From Metapseudomonas boanensis (GTDB taxonomy: Bacteria > Pseudomonadota > Gammaproteobacteria > Pseudomonadales > Pseudomonadaceae): a DNA stretch of 64,000 nt. Of the stretch, positions 1 to 7,905 are shown piece by piece (the stretch's first letter is position 1; each line of letters opens with the position of its first letter). The notes under the pieces were generated by a model. It saw only the letters and a list, made by a program, of their open reading frames with translations, was not told the origin of the DNA and did no database searches. Both the position numbers and the translations under genes were made by a program. The DNA is taken from contig NZ_JAGTIS010000007.1 in assembly GCF_018704125.1 (NCBI RefSeq), positions 186,001-250,000 on the forward strand, in the 5' to 3' direction.

Positions 1-143
<143 letters not shown>

Positions 144-145
144 CA

Positions 146-166
146 GCCGCGCCATTCAGGCGCGGC
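146..166. terminator. Hairpin between converging genes
   Basis: GCCGCGCC and GGCGCGGC form an 8-bp stem around a 5-base loop, overlapping the znuB stop codon. No T-run follows on either strand, so intrinsic terminator function is uncertain, but the position between two converging genes fits. Confidence 0.3.
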
Positions 167-941
167 GTGGCAGGGCGAAGCTGAAGAGGAACAACGTGGC
201 CGCAGAGACCACGATCGAGGGGCCGGCCGGGGTGTCCTTGAGCCAGGACAGCGAGAGTCCGGCGCAGACCGCCAGCAGCCCGAGCAAGCTGGCGCCCAGA
301 GCCATCTGCTCCGGACTACGGGCGTGGCGCTGGGCTGCTGCCGCCGGGATGATCAGCAGGGAAGTGATCAGCAGTACGCCGACGATCTTCATCGCCACGG
401 CGATCACCACCGCAATCAGCAGCATCAGGCCAAGGCGGATGGCGGCAACCGGCAGACCTTCGACGCGCGCCAGCTCCTCATGCACGGTGATCGCCAGCAA
501 GGGGCGCCACATCAGTATCAGCGCCAGCAGCACCAGCGCGCTGCCGCCAAGGATCCAGGCCAGGTCCGTGCCGCTGACGGCGAGCAGGTCGCCGAACAGG
601 TAGCCCATCAGGTCGATGCGCACCTCGCTCATGAAGCTCAGCACGACAAGCCCAAGGGACAGCGTGCTGTGGGCGAGGATGCCGAGCAGTGTGTCCGAGG
701 CCAGCGGCTGGCGCTGTTGCAAGGTCACCAGCAGCACCGCGAGCAGCACGCAGCCGACGGTTACCGCCAGGGTCGGGCTGACGTCCAGCATCAGCCCGAG
801 GGCGACGCCGAGCAGCGCCGCGTGGGACAGGGTGTCGCCGAAATAGGCCATGCGCCGCCATACCACGAAGGAGCCGAGCGGGCCAGCGACCAGCGCCAGG
901 GCGAGGCCGGCGAGCAGAGCGTTGAGTAGGAAATCAGCCAT
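156..941 (-). CDS. znuB: Zinc ABC transporter permease ZnuB
   Basis: A 261-residue very hydrophobic protein with about seven or eight membrane segments, of the ABC-3 permease family that imports zinc or manganese. It would form the inner-membrane channel that takes zinc from periplasmic ZnuA, powered by ZnuC. Its start overlaps the end of znuC by 8 bases, so the two are translationally coupled in a zur-znuC-znuB operon. Length is normal for ZnuB. The zinc assignment rests on the neighbouring zur gene and Zur box more than on the permease itself. Confidence 0.93.
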   Translation of the reverse strand: MADFLLNALLAGLALALVAGPLGSFVVWRRMAYFGDTLSHAALLGVALGLMLDVSPTLAVTVGCVLLAVLLVTLQQRQPLASDTLLGILAHSTLSLGLVVLSFMSEVRIDLMGYLFGDLLAVSGTDLAWILGGSALVLLALILMWRPLLAITVHEELARVEGLPVAAIRLGLMLLIAVVIAVAMKIVGVLLITSLLIIPAAAAQRHARSPEQMALGASLLGLLAVCAGLSLSWLKDTPAGPSIVVSAATLFLFSFALPRRA

Positions 942-1743
942 GGTTGCAGTCGGGGCCGTGCTTGTGGACGGGAGTGAAACGGGTTCCGCTGGGGAAGGAG
1001 CCTTGTGAATCCTTCACCACCTCGCCATGCAGGTCGTGGGCATGATCATGATGGTGGTGGTAGACAGCCAGGCTCTTGGCGTCCTGGCCGAACAGCTCGA
1101 CGAAGGCAGGATCGCCGCTGACTTGCTCCGGGTGCCCGGAGCAGCAGACATGCCGGTTCAGGCAAACGACCTGGTCGGTAGTACTCATCACCAGGTGAAG
1201 GTCGTGGGACACCATCAGCACGCCGCAACCGTGGCGGTCGCGCAGGCGGGTGATCAGCCGGTAGAGCTCGGCCTGCCCGGCGACGTCGACGCCTTGCACC
1301 GGCTCATCCAGAACAAGCAACTCGGGCTCGCGCAGCAGGGCGCGGGCGAGCAGGACACGCTGCAACTCGCCGCCGGAGATGGTCTGCAGCGGGCTGTCGA
1401 TCACGTGTGTTGCGCCCACCTCATCGAGGGCGGAAAGCGCTGTCGTGCGGTCCACACCGGGCACCAGGCGCAGGAAACGCACCACGTTCAGCGGCAAGGT
1501 CGCATCCACCTGGAGCTTCTGCGGCATGTAGCCGATGCACAGGCGCGGCTTGCGCCATACGGTGCCCCGGTGAGGCTTGAGCAGGCCGAGCACGGTGCGC
1601 ACGAGTGTGGTCTTGCCCGCACCATTGGGGCCGATCAGCGTGACGATTTCGCCGGGCTTCACCGTCAGCTGGACGTCCTGCAGCACCGGCTGGCCGGCGA
1701 AGGTAACGCCTACGCCTTCAAGGCGGATCAGTGCATCGCTCAT
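934..1743 (-). CDS. znuC: Zinc ABC transporter ATP-binding protein ZnuC
   Basis: A 269-residue ABC ATPase with Walker A (GPNGAGKTT), signature ([14 protein letters not shown]) and Walker B (LLVLDEP), followed by a switch His (SHDLHLV). A histidine-rich stretch ([10 protein letters not shown]) near the C terminus is common in ZnuC and may bind zinc. An in-frame ATG 135 bases further upstream gives only arginine-rich sequence lying inside zur, so the ATG at 1743 is the start. That start overlaps the zur stop by 4 bases (ATGA). Energises zinc uptake with ZnuB and ZnuA. Confidence 0.95.
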   Translation of the reverse strand: MSDALIRLEGVGVTFAGQPVLQDVQLTVKPGEIVTLIGPNGAGKTTLVRTVLGLLKPHRGTVWRKPRLCIGYMPQKLQVDATLPLNVVRFLRLVPGVDRTTALSALDEVGATHVIDSPLQTISGGELQRVLLARALLREPELLVLDEPVQGVDVAGQAELYRLITRLRDRHGCGVLMVSHDLHLVMSTTDQVVCLNRHVCCSGHPEQVSGDPAFVELFGQDAKSLAVYHHHHDHAHDLHGEVVKDSQGSFPSGTRFTPVHKHGPDCNHG

Positions 1744-2240
1744 GCGGCCACCTGGCAGCTGGCGCACAGGCCGACGATCTCCACTGTTTGCCCTTCCACA
1801 CTGAAGCCGACGGCCCTGGCGCTTTCGACGATGGCCTGGCTGATGGCCTGCTGCTCCAGTTCGATGGCGGTCTGGCAATTGCGGCAGATGAGGAACTGGC
1901 CCTGGTGCACGACGCCCGGATGGTTGCAGCCGACGAAGGCATTGAGCGAGGCGATGCGATGGACCAGTCCGTTCTCCAGCAGGAAGTCGAGGGCGCGATA
2001 GACAGTCGGTGGTGCCGCGCGGCGGCCGTCTTCTTCAGTGAGCACGCCGAGGATGTCGTAGGCACCCAGGGGCTTATGGCTCTGCCAGACCAGCTCCAGC
2101 ACGCGCTTTCTCAGGACCGTCAGGCGCAGCCCATCGCGGCTGCACAAGGCATCGGCTTCGGCCAGGGCATTGGCCACGCAATGGGAGTGGTCGTGAGGTC
2201 GGCAGGCCAGGGGGGCCTTGGCGGAAAGTGGCTTGAGCAT
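1740..2240 (-). CDS. zur: Zinc uptake regulator Zur (Fur family, Np20)
   Basis: A 166-residue Fur-family repressor. The N-terminal half is a winged helix ([22 protein letters not shown], then [21 protein letters not shown]). The C-terminal half carries the metal sites, including CRNC and the terminal CASC cysteine pairs of the structural zinc site and an H-rich region. It is the first gene of zur-znuC-znuB. When zinc is plentiful it should bind the palindrome at 2269-2281, closing both its own operon and divergent znuA. Corresponds to Np20 (PA5499) of P. aeruginosa by context. Confidence 0.95.
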   Translation of the reverse strand: MLKPLSAKAPLACRPHDHSHCVANALAEADALCSRDGLRLTVLRKRVLELVWQSHKPLGAYDILGVLTEEDGRRAAPPTVYRALDFLLENGLVHRIASLNAFVGCNHPGVVHQGQFLICRNCQTAIELEQQAISQAIVESARAVGFSVEGQTVEIVGLCASCQVAA

Positions 2241-2268
2241 GGCAGCGGCGACGTCCGATTAAAGAGAC

Positions 2269-2281
2269 GTTATTCTATAAC
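2269..2281. promoter_or_regulatory. Zur box, shared operator of zur-znuCB and znuA
   Basis: GTTATTCTATAAC is a 5-3-5 palindrome lying 28 bases from the zur start and 23 from the znuA start. It agrees at all but one position with the known gammaproteobacterial Zur core GTTATANTATAAC. Its place between the divergent genes suggests one operator controls both. Confidence 0.85.
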
Positions 2282-2304
2282 TCTTTTCTCGTAGAGTCTT
2301 CGCC

Positions 2305-3219
2305 GTGTTCCGTCTACTCGCTACCCTCCTCCTGAGCGCCTGTGCGCTCTCGGCGCAGGCCGAAGTCCGCCTGCTGACCAGCATCAAGCCGCTGCAACTG
2401 ATCGCCGCTGCCGTGCAGGACGGCCATGGCCAGCCGGATGTCCTGCTACCCCCCGGCGCCTCGCCGCACCAGTACGCGCTGCGCCCGTCCGACGTGCGGC
2501 GGGTGCGTGAAGCAGACCTCTTCTACTGGGTCGGTCCCGACCTGGAAGGTTTTCTGCCTCGGGTGCTGGAAGGACGCGACAAGCCGAGCCTGGCCCTCCA
2601 GGACCTTCCCGGCCTGCAGCTGCGCCACTTCGCGACCGCCCACGACGAGCATGAAGAAGACGGCGACGTCGACGAGCACGACCACGCACACCGCCCTGGT
2701 TCGCTGGACGCCCATCTCTGGCTGCTGCCGGCCAACGCGCGGGTGATCGCCAGGCGCATGGTGACTGACCTTGTAGCAGCCGATCCGGCCAATGCTGCGC
2801 GTTACCAGGCCAACCTCAGGGCTTTCGAAGGGCGCCTTGACCAGCTCGACACGCGCATCAAGGCACGCCTGGCGGGTGTGGCCAGCAAACCTTTCTTCGT
2901 CTTCCATGAGGCCTTCGACTATTTCGAGGCAGCCTATGGTTTGCGCCATGCAGGCGTGTTCAGTGCCGGCAGCGAAGTGCAGCCCGGCGCGCGCCATGTG
3001 GCGGCGATGCGGGAGCGCTTGCAGAAGGCCGGGCCGAGTTGTGTGTTCAGCGAGCCACCGCTGCGTCCGCGCCTTGCCGAGACCCTGAGCGCCGGCCTGC
3101 CGGTGCGCTTGGCCGAGCTTGACGCACTTGGCGTTGACCAGGCTGTCGATGCCGGTGGCTACGAGAAACTGATCGAAAAGCTGGCCAGCGACCTGGCCGG
3201 ATGCCTGGAAACTCTCTGA
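2305..3219 (+). CDS. znuA: Zinc ABC transporter substrate-binding protein ZnuA
   Basis: A 304-residue periplasmic binding protein of the metal cluster-9 family. The GTG start opens a signal peptide (FRLLATLLLSACALSAQA). Zinc-ligand histidines are visible in the usual order: GASPHQYALRPSD, then the Asp/His-rich loop HDEHEEDGDVDEHDHAH, then DAHLWL, then FHEAFDYF. The charged loop is typical of ZnuA and absent from manganese binders. Divergent from zur and placed beside the Zur box, so zinc-repressed. No strong ribosome binding site is seen ahead of the GTG. Confidence 0.95.
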   Translation: MFRLLATLLLSACALSAQAEVRLLTSIKPLQLIAAAVQDGHGQPDVLLPPGASPHQYALRPSDVRRVREADLFYWVGPDLEGFLPRVLEGRDKPSLALQDLPGLQLRHFATAHDEHEEDGDVDEHDHAHRPGSLDAHLWLLPANARVIARRMVTDLVAADPANAARYQANLRAFEGRLDQLDTRIKARLAGVASKPFFVFHEAFDYFEAAYGLRHAGVFSAGSEVQPGARHVAAMRERLQKAGPSCVFSEPPLRPRLAETLSAGLPVRLAELDALGVDQAVDAGGYEKLIEKLASDLAGCLETL

Positions 3220-3350
3220 CCCCGGGGTTGCGTTGCTGCCCCATTCGCGAATGAATCCGCTCCTTCAGCGTTGAGCAGGCGCCGACGCGCGGGGCGGGGG
3301 GCCGGGGGAAAGAGGCGCCTGCTAAGGTGAAAGAGGGAGCGAGGGCCGTG

Positions 3351-3364
3351 TTGATGTGAATCAG
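3351..3364. promoter_or_regulatory. Anr/Dnr-type box upstream of nrdJa
   Basis: TTGATGTGAATCAG matches the FNR-family half-sites TTGAT-N4-ATCAA at 9 of 10 positions. Its centre (3357.5) lies about 41 bases before a plausible start near 3399, with a weak -10 (TAGTCT, 3387-3392) between. This is the spacing of a class II activator site. It suggests the class II reductase is raised when oxygen falls. Which regulator (Anr or Dnr) cannot be told. Confidence 0.6.
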
Positions 3365-3419
3365 CGGCCGGCCTCCAAGGTCAGACTAGTCTGGACTCTT
3401 CATCGACGGAGGGTGGAGG

Positions 3420-5567
3420 ATGGCCAAGACAGGCGTTTCGGCACAGGTCCAGGGCCATCACGGGATTGCCCTGCAGGCGGCGTCCGAAGATATCTGGGAC
3501 AGCAAGTACCGTCTCAAGCTCAAGGACGGGACGCCTGTTGACCTCACCCCCGACGGGACCTGGCAGCGCATTGCGCGCGCACTGGCCGATGTCGAGTCCG
3601 ACACCTCAACCCGCGAGCATTGGTACGAACGCTTCCTCTGGGCATTGCGCAATGGTGCCATCCCCGCCGGCAGGATCCTCTCCAACGCTGGTGCCCAGGA
3701 TCTCAAGCCGGCCACCTCCACCATCAATTGCACCGTGTCCGGCACCATCCTGGACTCCATGGACGACATTCTCGGCAAACTCCACGAGGCGGGACTGACG
3801 CTCAAGGCCGGCTGCGGCATTGGTTATGAATTCAGTACCCTGCGCCCTCGCGGCGCCTTCGTCTCCGGGGCGGGTGCGCAAACCAGCGGGCCGCTGTCGT
3901 TCATGGACGTCTACGACAAGATGTGCTTCACCGTCAGCTCCGCCGGCGGGCGGCGTGGCGCGCAGATGGGCACCTTCGATGTCTGCCATCCAGACGTGCG
4001 CGAGTTCATCCGCGCCAAGCGCGAAGACGGCCGGCTGCGTCAGTTCAACCTGAGCCTGCTGGTCAGTGACGCCTTCATGCACGCGGTGGAGAACGATACC
4101 GAGTGGCCGCTGCTGTTCCCGGCGCACGCCAAGGAGCTCGACGAACTCGACTTCCATGATCCGACCCAGGTGCTTTGGCGCGATTGGCCGATCCACGAGG
4201 GCTACACCGTGCGCGAGGACGGCCTGGTGGCCTGCCGGGTCTACGGCTGGGTCAAGGCTCGGCACCTGTGGGACATGATCATGGTCTCCACCTACGACTT
4301 CGCCGAGCCGGGATTCATCCTCATCGACCGGGTCAACGAGCTGAACAACAACTGGTGGTGCGAAACCATCCGTGCGACCAACCCGTGCGGCGAACAGCCT
4401 TTGCCGCCTTATGGTTCCTGCTTGCTCGGTTCGATCAACCTGACCGCCTTCGTCGAGTCTCCGTTCAGCGCCGACGCGCACTTCGACTGGGAGCGCTTCC
4501 GCGCCGTGGTGCGGGTGTTCACCCGCATGCTCGACAATGTGGTGGAGATCAATGGCCTGCCATTGCCGCGCCAGCGTGACGAGATTCTCGGCAAGCGCCG
4601 GCATGGCATGGGCTTCCTTGGCTTGGGTTCGGCTCTGGCCCTGCTCGGGATGCGTTACGGCAGCTCGGAGGCGTGCGTATTCACCGAAGAGGTGGCGCGG
4701 GAAATGGCTCTGGCAGGTTGGCAGATGGCGCTGGAGTTGGCCCGCGAGAAAGGCCCCGCGCCGCTCCTGACCCAGGACTTCGAGGTGACGGCTGCCATGC
4801 TGCGCAAGCGCCCGGAGATGCTCGACGACGGTTACAAGGTGGGCGACCGTGTTCCTGGACGCATTCTCCACGCTCGCTATTCGCGTTACATGCAGCGCAT
4901 CGCCGAGCATGCGCCGGAACTGGTGGCCGAGCTGGCCGAAGTCGGCGCCCGATTCACCCACCACAGCTCCATCGCGCCGACCGGAACCATCAGCCTGAGT
5001 CTGGCCAACAACGCCTCCAATGGCATCGAGCCGAGCTACGCCCATCAGTATTCGCGCAACCTGATCCGCCCTGGCCGCAAAACCAAGGAGAAGATCGAGG
5101 TGTGCAGCTACGAGCTGCTGGCCTATCGTGCGCTGGTCAACAGCCAGGCACGGCCTGAGGCCGATCACCCCGCGCAGCGCCTGCCGGACTACTTTGTCAG
5201 CGCCGACGACATCACCCCCGCCGAGCATGTGGACATGCAGGCGGCCGCGCAGAAGTGGATCGACTCGTCGATTTCCAAGACGGCCAACGTGCCCACCGAC
5301 TTCCCCTTCGAGGCCTTCAAGGACATCTACCTCTACGCCTGGCGCCAGGGCCTCAAGGGCTGCACGACTTTCCGCTTCAATCCGGCAGCTTTCCAGGGCG
5401 TGCTGGTCAAGGACGCGGACCTGGAAAAGACCGTCTACCGCTTCGAGCTGGAGGACGGCAGCGTGGTCGAGCTGCGTGGTAATGAGGAAGTGGAGTACGA
5501 CGGCGAAGTGCACACCGCCGCCAACCTGTTCGATGCCTTGAAGGAAGGTTATTACGGCAAATACTGA
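3420..5567 (+). CDS. nrdJa: Adenosylcobalamin-dependent class II ribonucleotide reductase, large part NrdJa
   Basis: A 715-residue catalytic part of the B12-dependent ribonucleotide reductase, which makes deoxyribonucleotides with or without oxygen. The active-site motif N321-P-C323-G-E325 is present, as are a nucleotide-binding AGCGIGYEFSTLRPRG region and the TSSISKTANVP-type and GCTTFRFN motifs near the C terminus. Class II enzymes are usually one chain; as in P. aeruginosa, this one stops early and the rest is encoded by nrdJb 16 bases downstream. The ATG at 3420 has a strong ribosome binding site (GGAGGGTGGAGG). An Anr-type box lies upstream. Confidence 0.95.
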   Translation: MAKTGVSAQVQGHHGIALQAASEDIWDSKYRLKLKDGTPVDLTPDGTWQRIARALADVESDTSTREHWYERFLWALRNGAIPAGRILSNAGAQDLKPATSTINCTVSGTILDSMDDILGKLHEAGLTLKAGCGIGYEFSTLRPRGAFVSGAGAQTSGPLSFMDVYDKMCFTVSSAGGRRGAQMGTFDVCHPDVREFIRAKREDGRLRQFNLSLLVSDAFMHAVENDTEWPLLFPAHAKELDELDFHDPTQVLWRDWPIHEGYTVREDGLVACRVYGWVKARHLWDMIMVSTYDFAEPGFILIDRVNELNNNWWCETIRATNPCGEQPLPPYGSCLLGSINLTAFVESPFSADAHFDWERFRAVVRVFTRMLDNVVEINGLPLPRQRDEILGKRRHGMGFLGLGSALALLGMRYGSSEACVFTEEVAREMALAGWQMALELAREKGPAPLLTQDFEVTAAMLRKRPEMLDDGYKVGDRVPGRILHARYSRYMQRIAEHAPELVAELAEVGARFTHHSSIAPTGTISLSLANNASNGIEPSYAHQYSRNLIRPGRKTKEKIEVCSYELLAYRALVNSQARPEADHPAQRLPDYFVSADDITPAEHVDMQAAAQKWIDSSISKTANVPTDFPFEAFKDIYLYAWRQGLKGCTTFRFNPAAFQGVLVKDADLEKTVYRFELEDGSVVELRGNEEVEYDGEVHTAANLFDALKEGYYGKY

Positions 5568-5583
5568 GCCGTGGGAGACGCCC

Positions 5584-6270
5584 ATGAGCGTGAAGATCGA
5601 GAAAAAGATCAAGGGCTTCAGCCTGGTCGACCTGGACCAGGAAAAGGCTCGCAAGGCCGCCGAGGAAGCTGCGTCCGTTGTGCAGATGGACGAAACGCTG
5701 CAGCGTCCGGAAACCCTGGTGGGCGCCACCTACAAGATCAAGTCGCCGCTGTTCGAGCACGCGCTGTACGTGACCATCAACGACATCGTGCTCAATGCCG
5801 GCACCGCCTTCGAGCAGCGGCGGCCCTTCGAGATATTCATCAACTCCAAGGGCATGGAACACTTCCAGTGGATCGTCGCGCTCACGCGCATCATGTCGGC
5901 GGTGTTTCGCAAGGGCGGTGACTGCACTTTCCTCGTGGAGGAACTGAAGGCCGTGTTCGATCCGCGCGGCGGCTACCTCAAGCGCGGCGGCGTCTACATG
6001 CCTTCACTGGTGGCCGAAATCGGCGCTGTACTGGAGCGTCACCTGGTGGCGATTGGCCTGATGGAAGGCCAGCAGCTCGACGAGGAGCACAAACTCTACC
6101 TGGCGGAAAAGCGCGCTGCCTACGAGGCCAGCCTGGGTACCTCCAAGGCAGAGCCCGGCGAAGGGTTCCCCGCTGGCGCGCAACTCTGCGGCAAGTGCAG
6201 CACCCAGGCCGTCGTACAGATGGACGGCTGCGCCACCTGCCTCAACTGCGGTCACTCGAAGTGTGGGTGA
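5584..6270 (+). CDS. nrdJb: Class II ribonucleotide reductase, C-terminal part NrdJb
   Basis: A 228-residue protein following nrdJa after 16 bases. It ends in a cysteine-rich tail (CGKCSTQAVVQMDGCATC, then LNCGHSKCG), equivalent to the C-terminal redox/zinc tail of single-chain class II reductases that re-reduces the active-site cysteines. The front half resembles the domain found at the end of long NrdJ proteins. In P. aeruginosa both halves are needed for activity; that is family knowledge, not visible here. Start ATG has GGGAGACGCCC ahead of it. Confidence 0.93.
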   Translation: MSVKIEKKIKGFSLVDLDQEKARKAAEEAASVVQMDETLQRPETLVGATYKIKSPLFEHALYVTINDIVLNAGTAFEQRRPFEIFINSKGMEHFQWIVALTRIMSAVFRKGGDCTFLVEELKAVFDPRGGYLKRGGVYMPSLVAEIGAVLERHLVAIGLMEGQQLDEEHKLYLAEKRAAYEASLGTSKAEPGEGFPAGAQLCGKCSTQAVVQMDGCATCLNCGHSKCG

Positions 6271-6298
6271 GCCCGGACGATGTGGGGGTGAATTGATT

Positions 6299-6460
6299 GG
6301 CTCTGTCTGCGTTAAGTGTTGCAAGTGGCGGCATTCCTTGTAGGAGCGAGCTTGCTCGCGAAAGGGGCCGCTTCGCGATTAAGGACTAGGCGTGCCCCCG
6401 CTCCTACGAGGCTCTCAGCCCGGCCGTTGATTGTTAGCAACAGCTAACGCAGACAGAGCG
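6299..6460. mobile_element. MITE-like element with internal REP pair, copy A
   Basis: Begins GGCTCTGTC and ends with the imperfect complement GACAGAGCG. Inside, two REP-type cores (GTAGGAGCGAGCTTGCTCGC and the reversed GCTCCTAC) face each other. It is flanked by AATTGATT (6291-6298) and AATTCATT (6461-6468), a 7-of-8 direct repeat. This is the most diverged of four copies in the window; the arms match the others (GTTAAGTGTTG, AGCAACAGCTAACGC) while the centre differs. No coding capacity. Confidence 0.8.
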
Positions 6461-6547
6461 AATTCATTCACCAAGCAGGCCGAAGGCCTGCCCCAGATAC
6501 TGAGAGGGGCGGCTTCGCAGCCCATTCGCGAATGAATTCGCTCCCGC
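6461..6547. repeat. GAATTCATTC dispersed repeat
   Basis: Starts AATTCATTCACCAAGCAGGC, passes through a CAGGCCGAAGGCCTG hairpin and ends CGCGAATGAATTCGCTCCC, so its ends are inverted. The same family appears at 43047, 48679, 58380 and 62067. Copy A of the MITE-like element lies at its left edge. Confidence 0.7.
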
Positions 6548-6566
6548 AGGAGCGTAGTGGTCGGGC

Positions 6567-7517
6567 CTAGAGGGCAAATGGTAGCGCCACAGCCACCTGT
6601 TGCCGCTGCGCCAGCCTGATCTCGAACACTCCCGGATCGTGGATCAGCACGTCCTGCCCGGCAAAGGTATTGGCGGCGATCAGGCGCGATAGCCAGAAAC
6701 GCACGCAGGCGATGCGCAGTGCCGTCGGCCAGAGCTCGGCCTCGGCGGCGGTGAAGGGGCGCAACGCTGCATAGGCGCCTAGCAGGGCGCGGGCGAGGTG
6801 CACGTCCAGGCGGCCTTCCTCATCCGAGCACCAATCGTTCAGGCAGATGGCCAGGTCATAGAGCATGGGGCCCGAGCAGGCGTTGTAGAAGTCGATCACG
6901 CCGGCCAGATGGGTGCCGTCGAACAGCACGTTGTCGCGGAACAGGTCCGCGTGCAGGTTGGCGCGCGGTAAGGCGAGGAAGCGCGCCTTGGTCTCGGCGA
7001 TCTCCTTCAGTGCATTGCGCATCAACGGCAGCGCCTGTTCATCCAGTTGCAGCGCCAGCGAAGGGCCTTCGGTAAGCATCCAGTCCAGTCCACGGTCGCT
7101 TTTGCGCTCCAGTACATGATCGCGAGTCGCCAGGTGCAGGTGCGCCAGCAGCGCGCCGACTTCGGCGCAGTGGTGCGCATTGGGCTCGCGCACGTGCTTA
7201 CCCGGCAGGCGCGGCTGCAGCAGCGCCGGCTTTTCGGCCAGCTCGCGCAGGGCCTCGCCGCTTTCCGTGCGCAGGGCATAGGGCACCGGCAGGCCGGCCT
7301 CGTGGAGCACGTCGAGCAGCTCGATGAAGTACGGCAGGTCATGGCTAGGGCCGCGCTCCACCAGGGTCAACACGTATTCACCCTGCTCGAGGCTGACGAA
7401 GAAGTTGCTGTTCTCGGAGCCTTCGGCAATGCCTTGGAAATCCTTCAGCCGTCCTAGCCCGTAAGGGGCGAGGAAGGCTTCCAGTTCCGGGCGTTCGAGT
7501 GGAGTGAATACGGACAT
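6567..7517 (-). CDS. thrB: Homoserine kinase ThrB
   Basis: A 316-residue kinase that phosphorylates homoserine on the way to threonine. It is the aminoglycoside-phosphotransferase-fold type used by pseudomonads, not the GHMP type. The catalytic loop reads NLHADLFRDNVLFDG, and the metal-binding loop VIDFYNACSGPMLYD follows. Length and the opening MSVFTPLERPELEAFLAPYGLG fit the family. It shares its direction with the small DUF2782 gene 32 bases upstream, so they may be cotranscribed. Confidence 0.95.
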   Translation of the reverse strand: MSVFTPLERPELEAFLAPYGLGRLKDFQGIAEGSENSNFFVSLEQGEYVLTLVERGPSHDLPYFIELLDVLHEAGLPVPYALRTESGEALRELAEKPALLQPRLPGKHVREPNAHHCAEVGALLAHLHLATRDHVLERKSDRGLDWMLTEGPSLALQLDEQALPLMRNALKEIAETKARFLALPRANLHADLFRDNVLFDGTHLAGVIDFYNACSGPMLYDLAICLNDWCSDEEGRLDVHLARALLGAYAALRPFTAAEAELWPTALRIACVRFWLSRLIAANTFAGQDVLIHDPGVFEIRLAQRQQVAVALPFAL

Positions 7518-7549
7518 AGGACTACCTTGCTACGGTGATTCGGTTTGCA

Positions 7550-7831
7550 CTACCAGCTGAAGATTTCCCAGGCTGGGATCAGCATGTCGGGGTTATCGGA
7601 GCGGATGTAGTTACTGTCGCCATCGGCACGCACCAGGAAATACGGCTTGCCGTTCTTCGGGGTGACCTTGATAGCGTAGAGGAACCCGTTGACCCGGTAT
7701 TCCTGGATGGTCTTGTCGCCTTCCTGGCGGATGGTGATGTCCGGCTCCGCAGATGGCTCGTCGGCGGCGAACGTGGCGACCGGGGCGAATGCCAGCAAGC
7801 TGGCCAGCAACAGGCGGTTCAGTGCGCGCAT
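7550..7831 (-). CDS. DUF2782 exported small protein
   Basis: A 93-residue protein of unknown function. It starts with a signal peptide (MRALNRLLLASLLAFAPVATFA) and continues with a short beta-rich domain containing DITIRQEGDKTIQEYRVNG and GKPYFLVRADG, typical of DUF2782, a family found between polA and thrB in pseudomonads. The frame stays open further upstream, but the ATG at 7831 is preceded by AAGG and begins the signal peptide. Probably periplasmic. Divergent from polA with 74 bases between. Confidence 0.85.
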   Translation of the reverse strand: MRALNRLLLASLLAFAPVATFAADEPSAEPDITIRQEGDKTIQEYRVNGFLYAIKVTPKNGKPYFLVRADGDSNYIRSDNPDMLIPAWEIFSW

Positions 7832-7905
7832 GGTAACCTTGTCCCTTCTCGTCAATGATCGGTCCATTCTACTTCGGGTCCGGTGAATAAAGGTTGATTT
7901 CACGC

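Noticed and set aside
3606-5729. A 707-codon minus-strand open frame across nrdJa.
   Set aside because: Antisense shadow of a well-supported gene; no domain or ribosome binding site.
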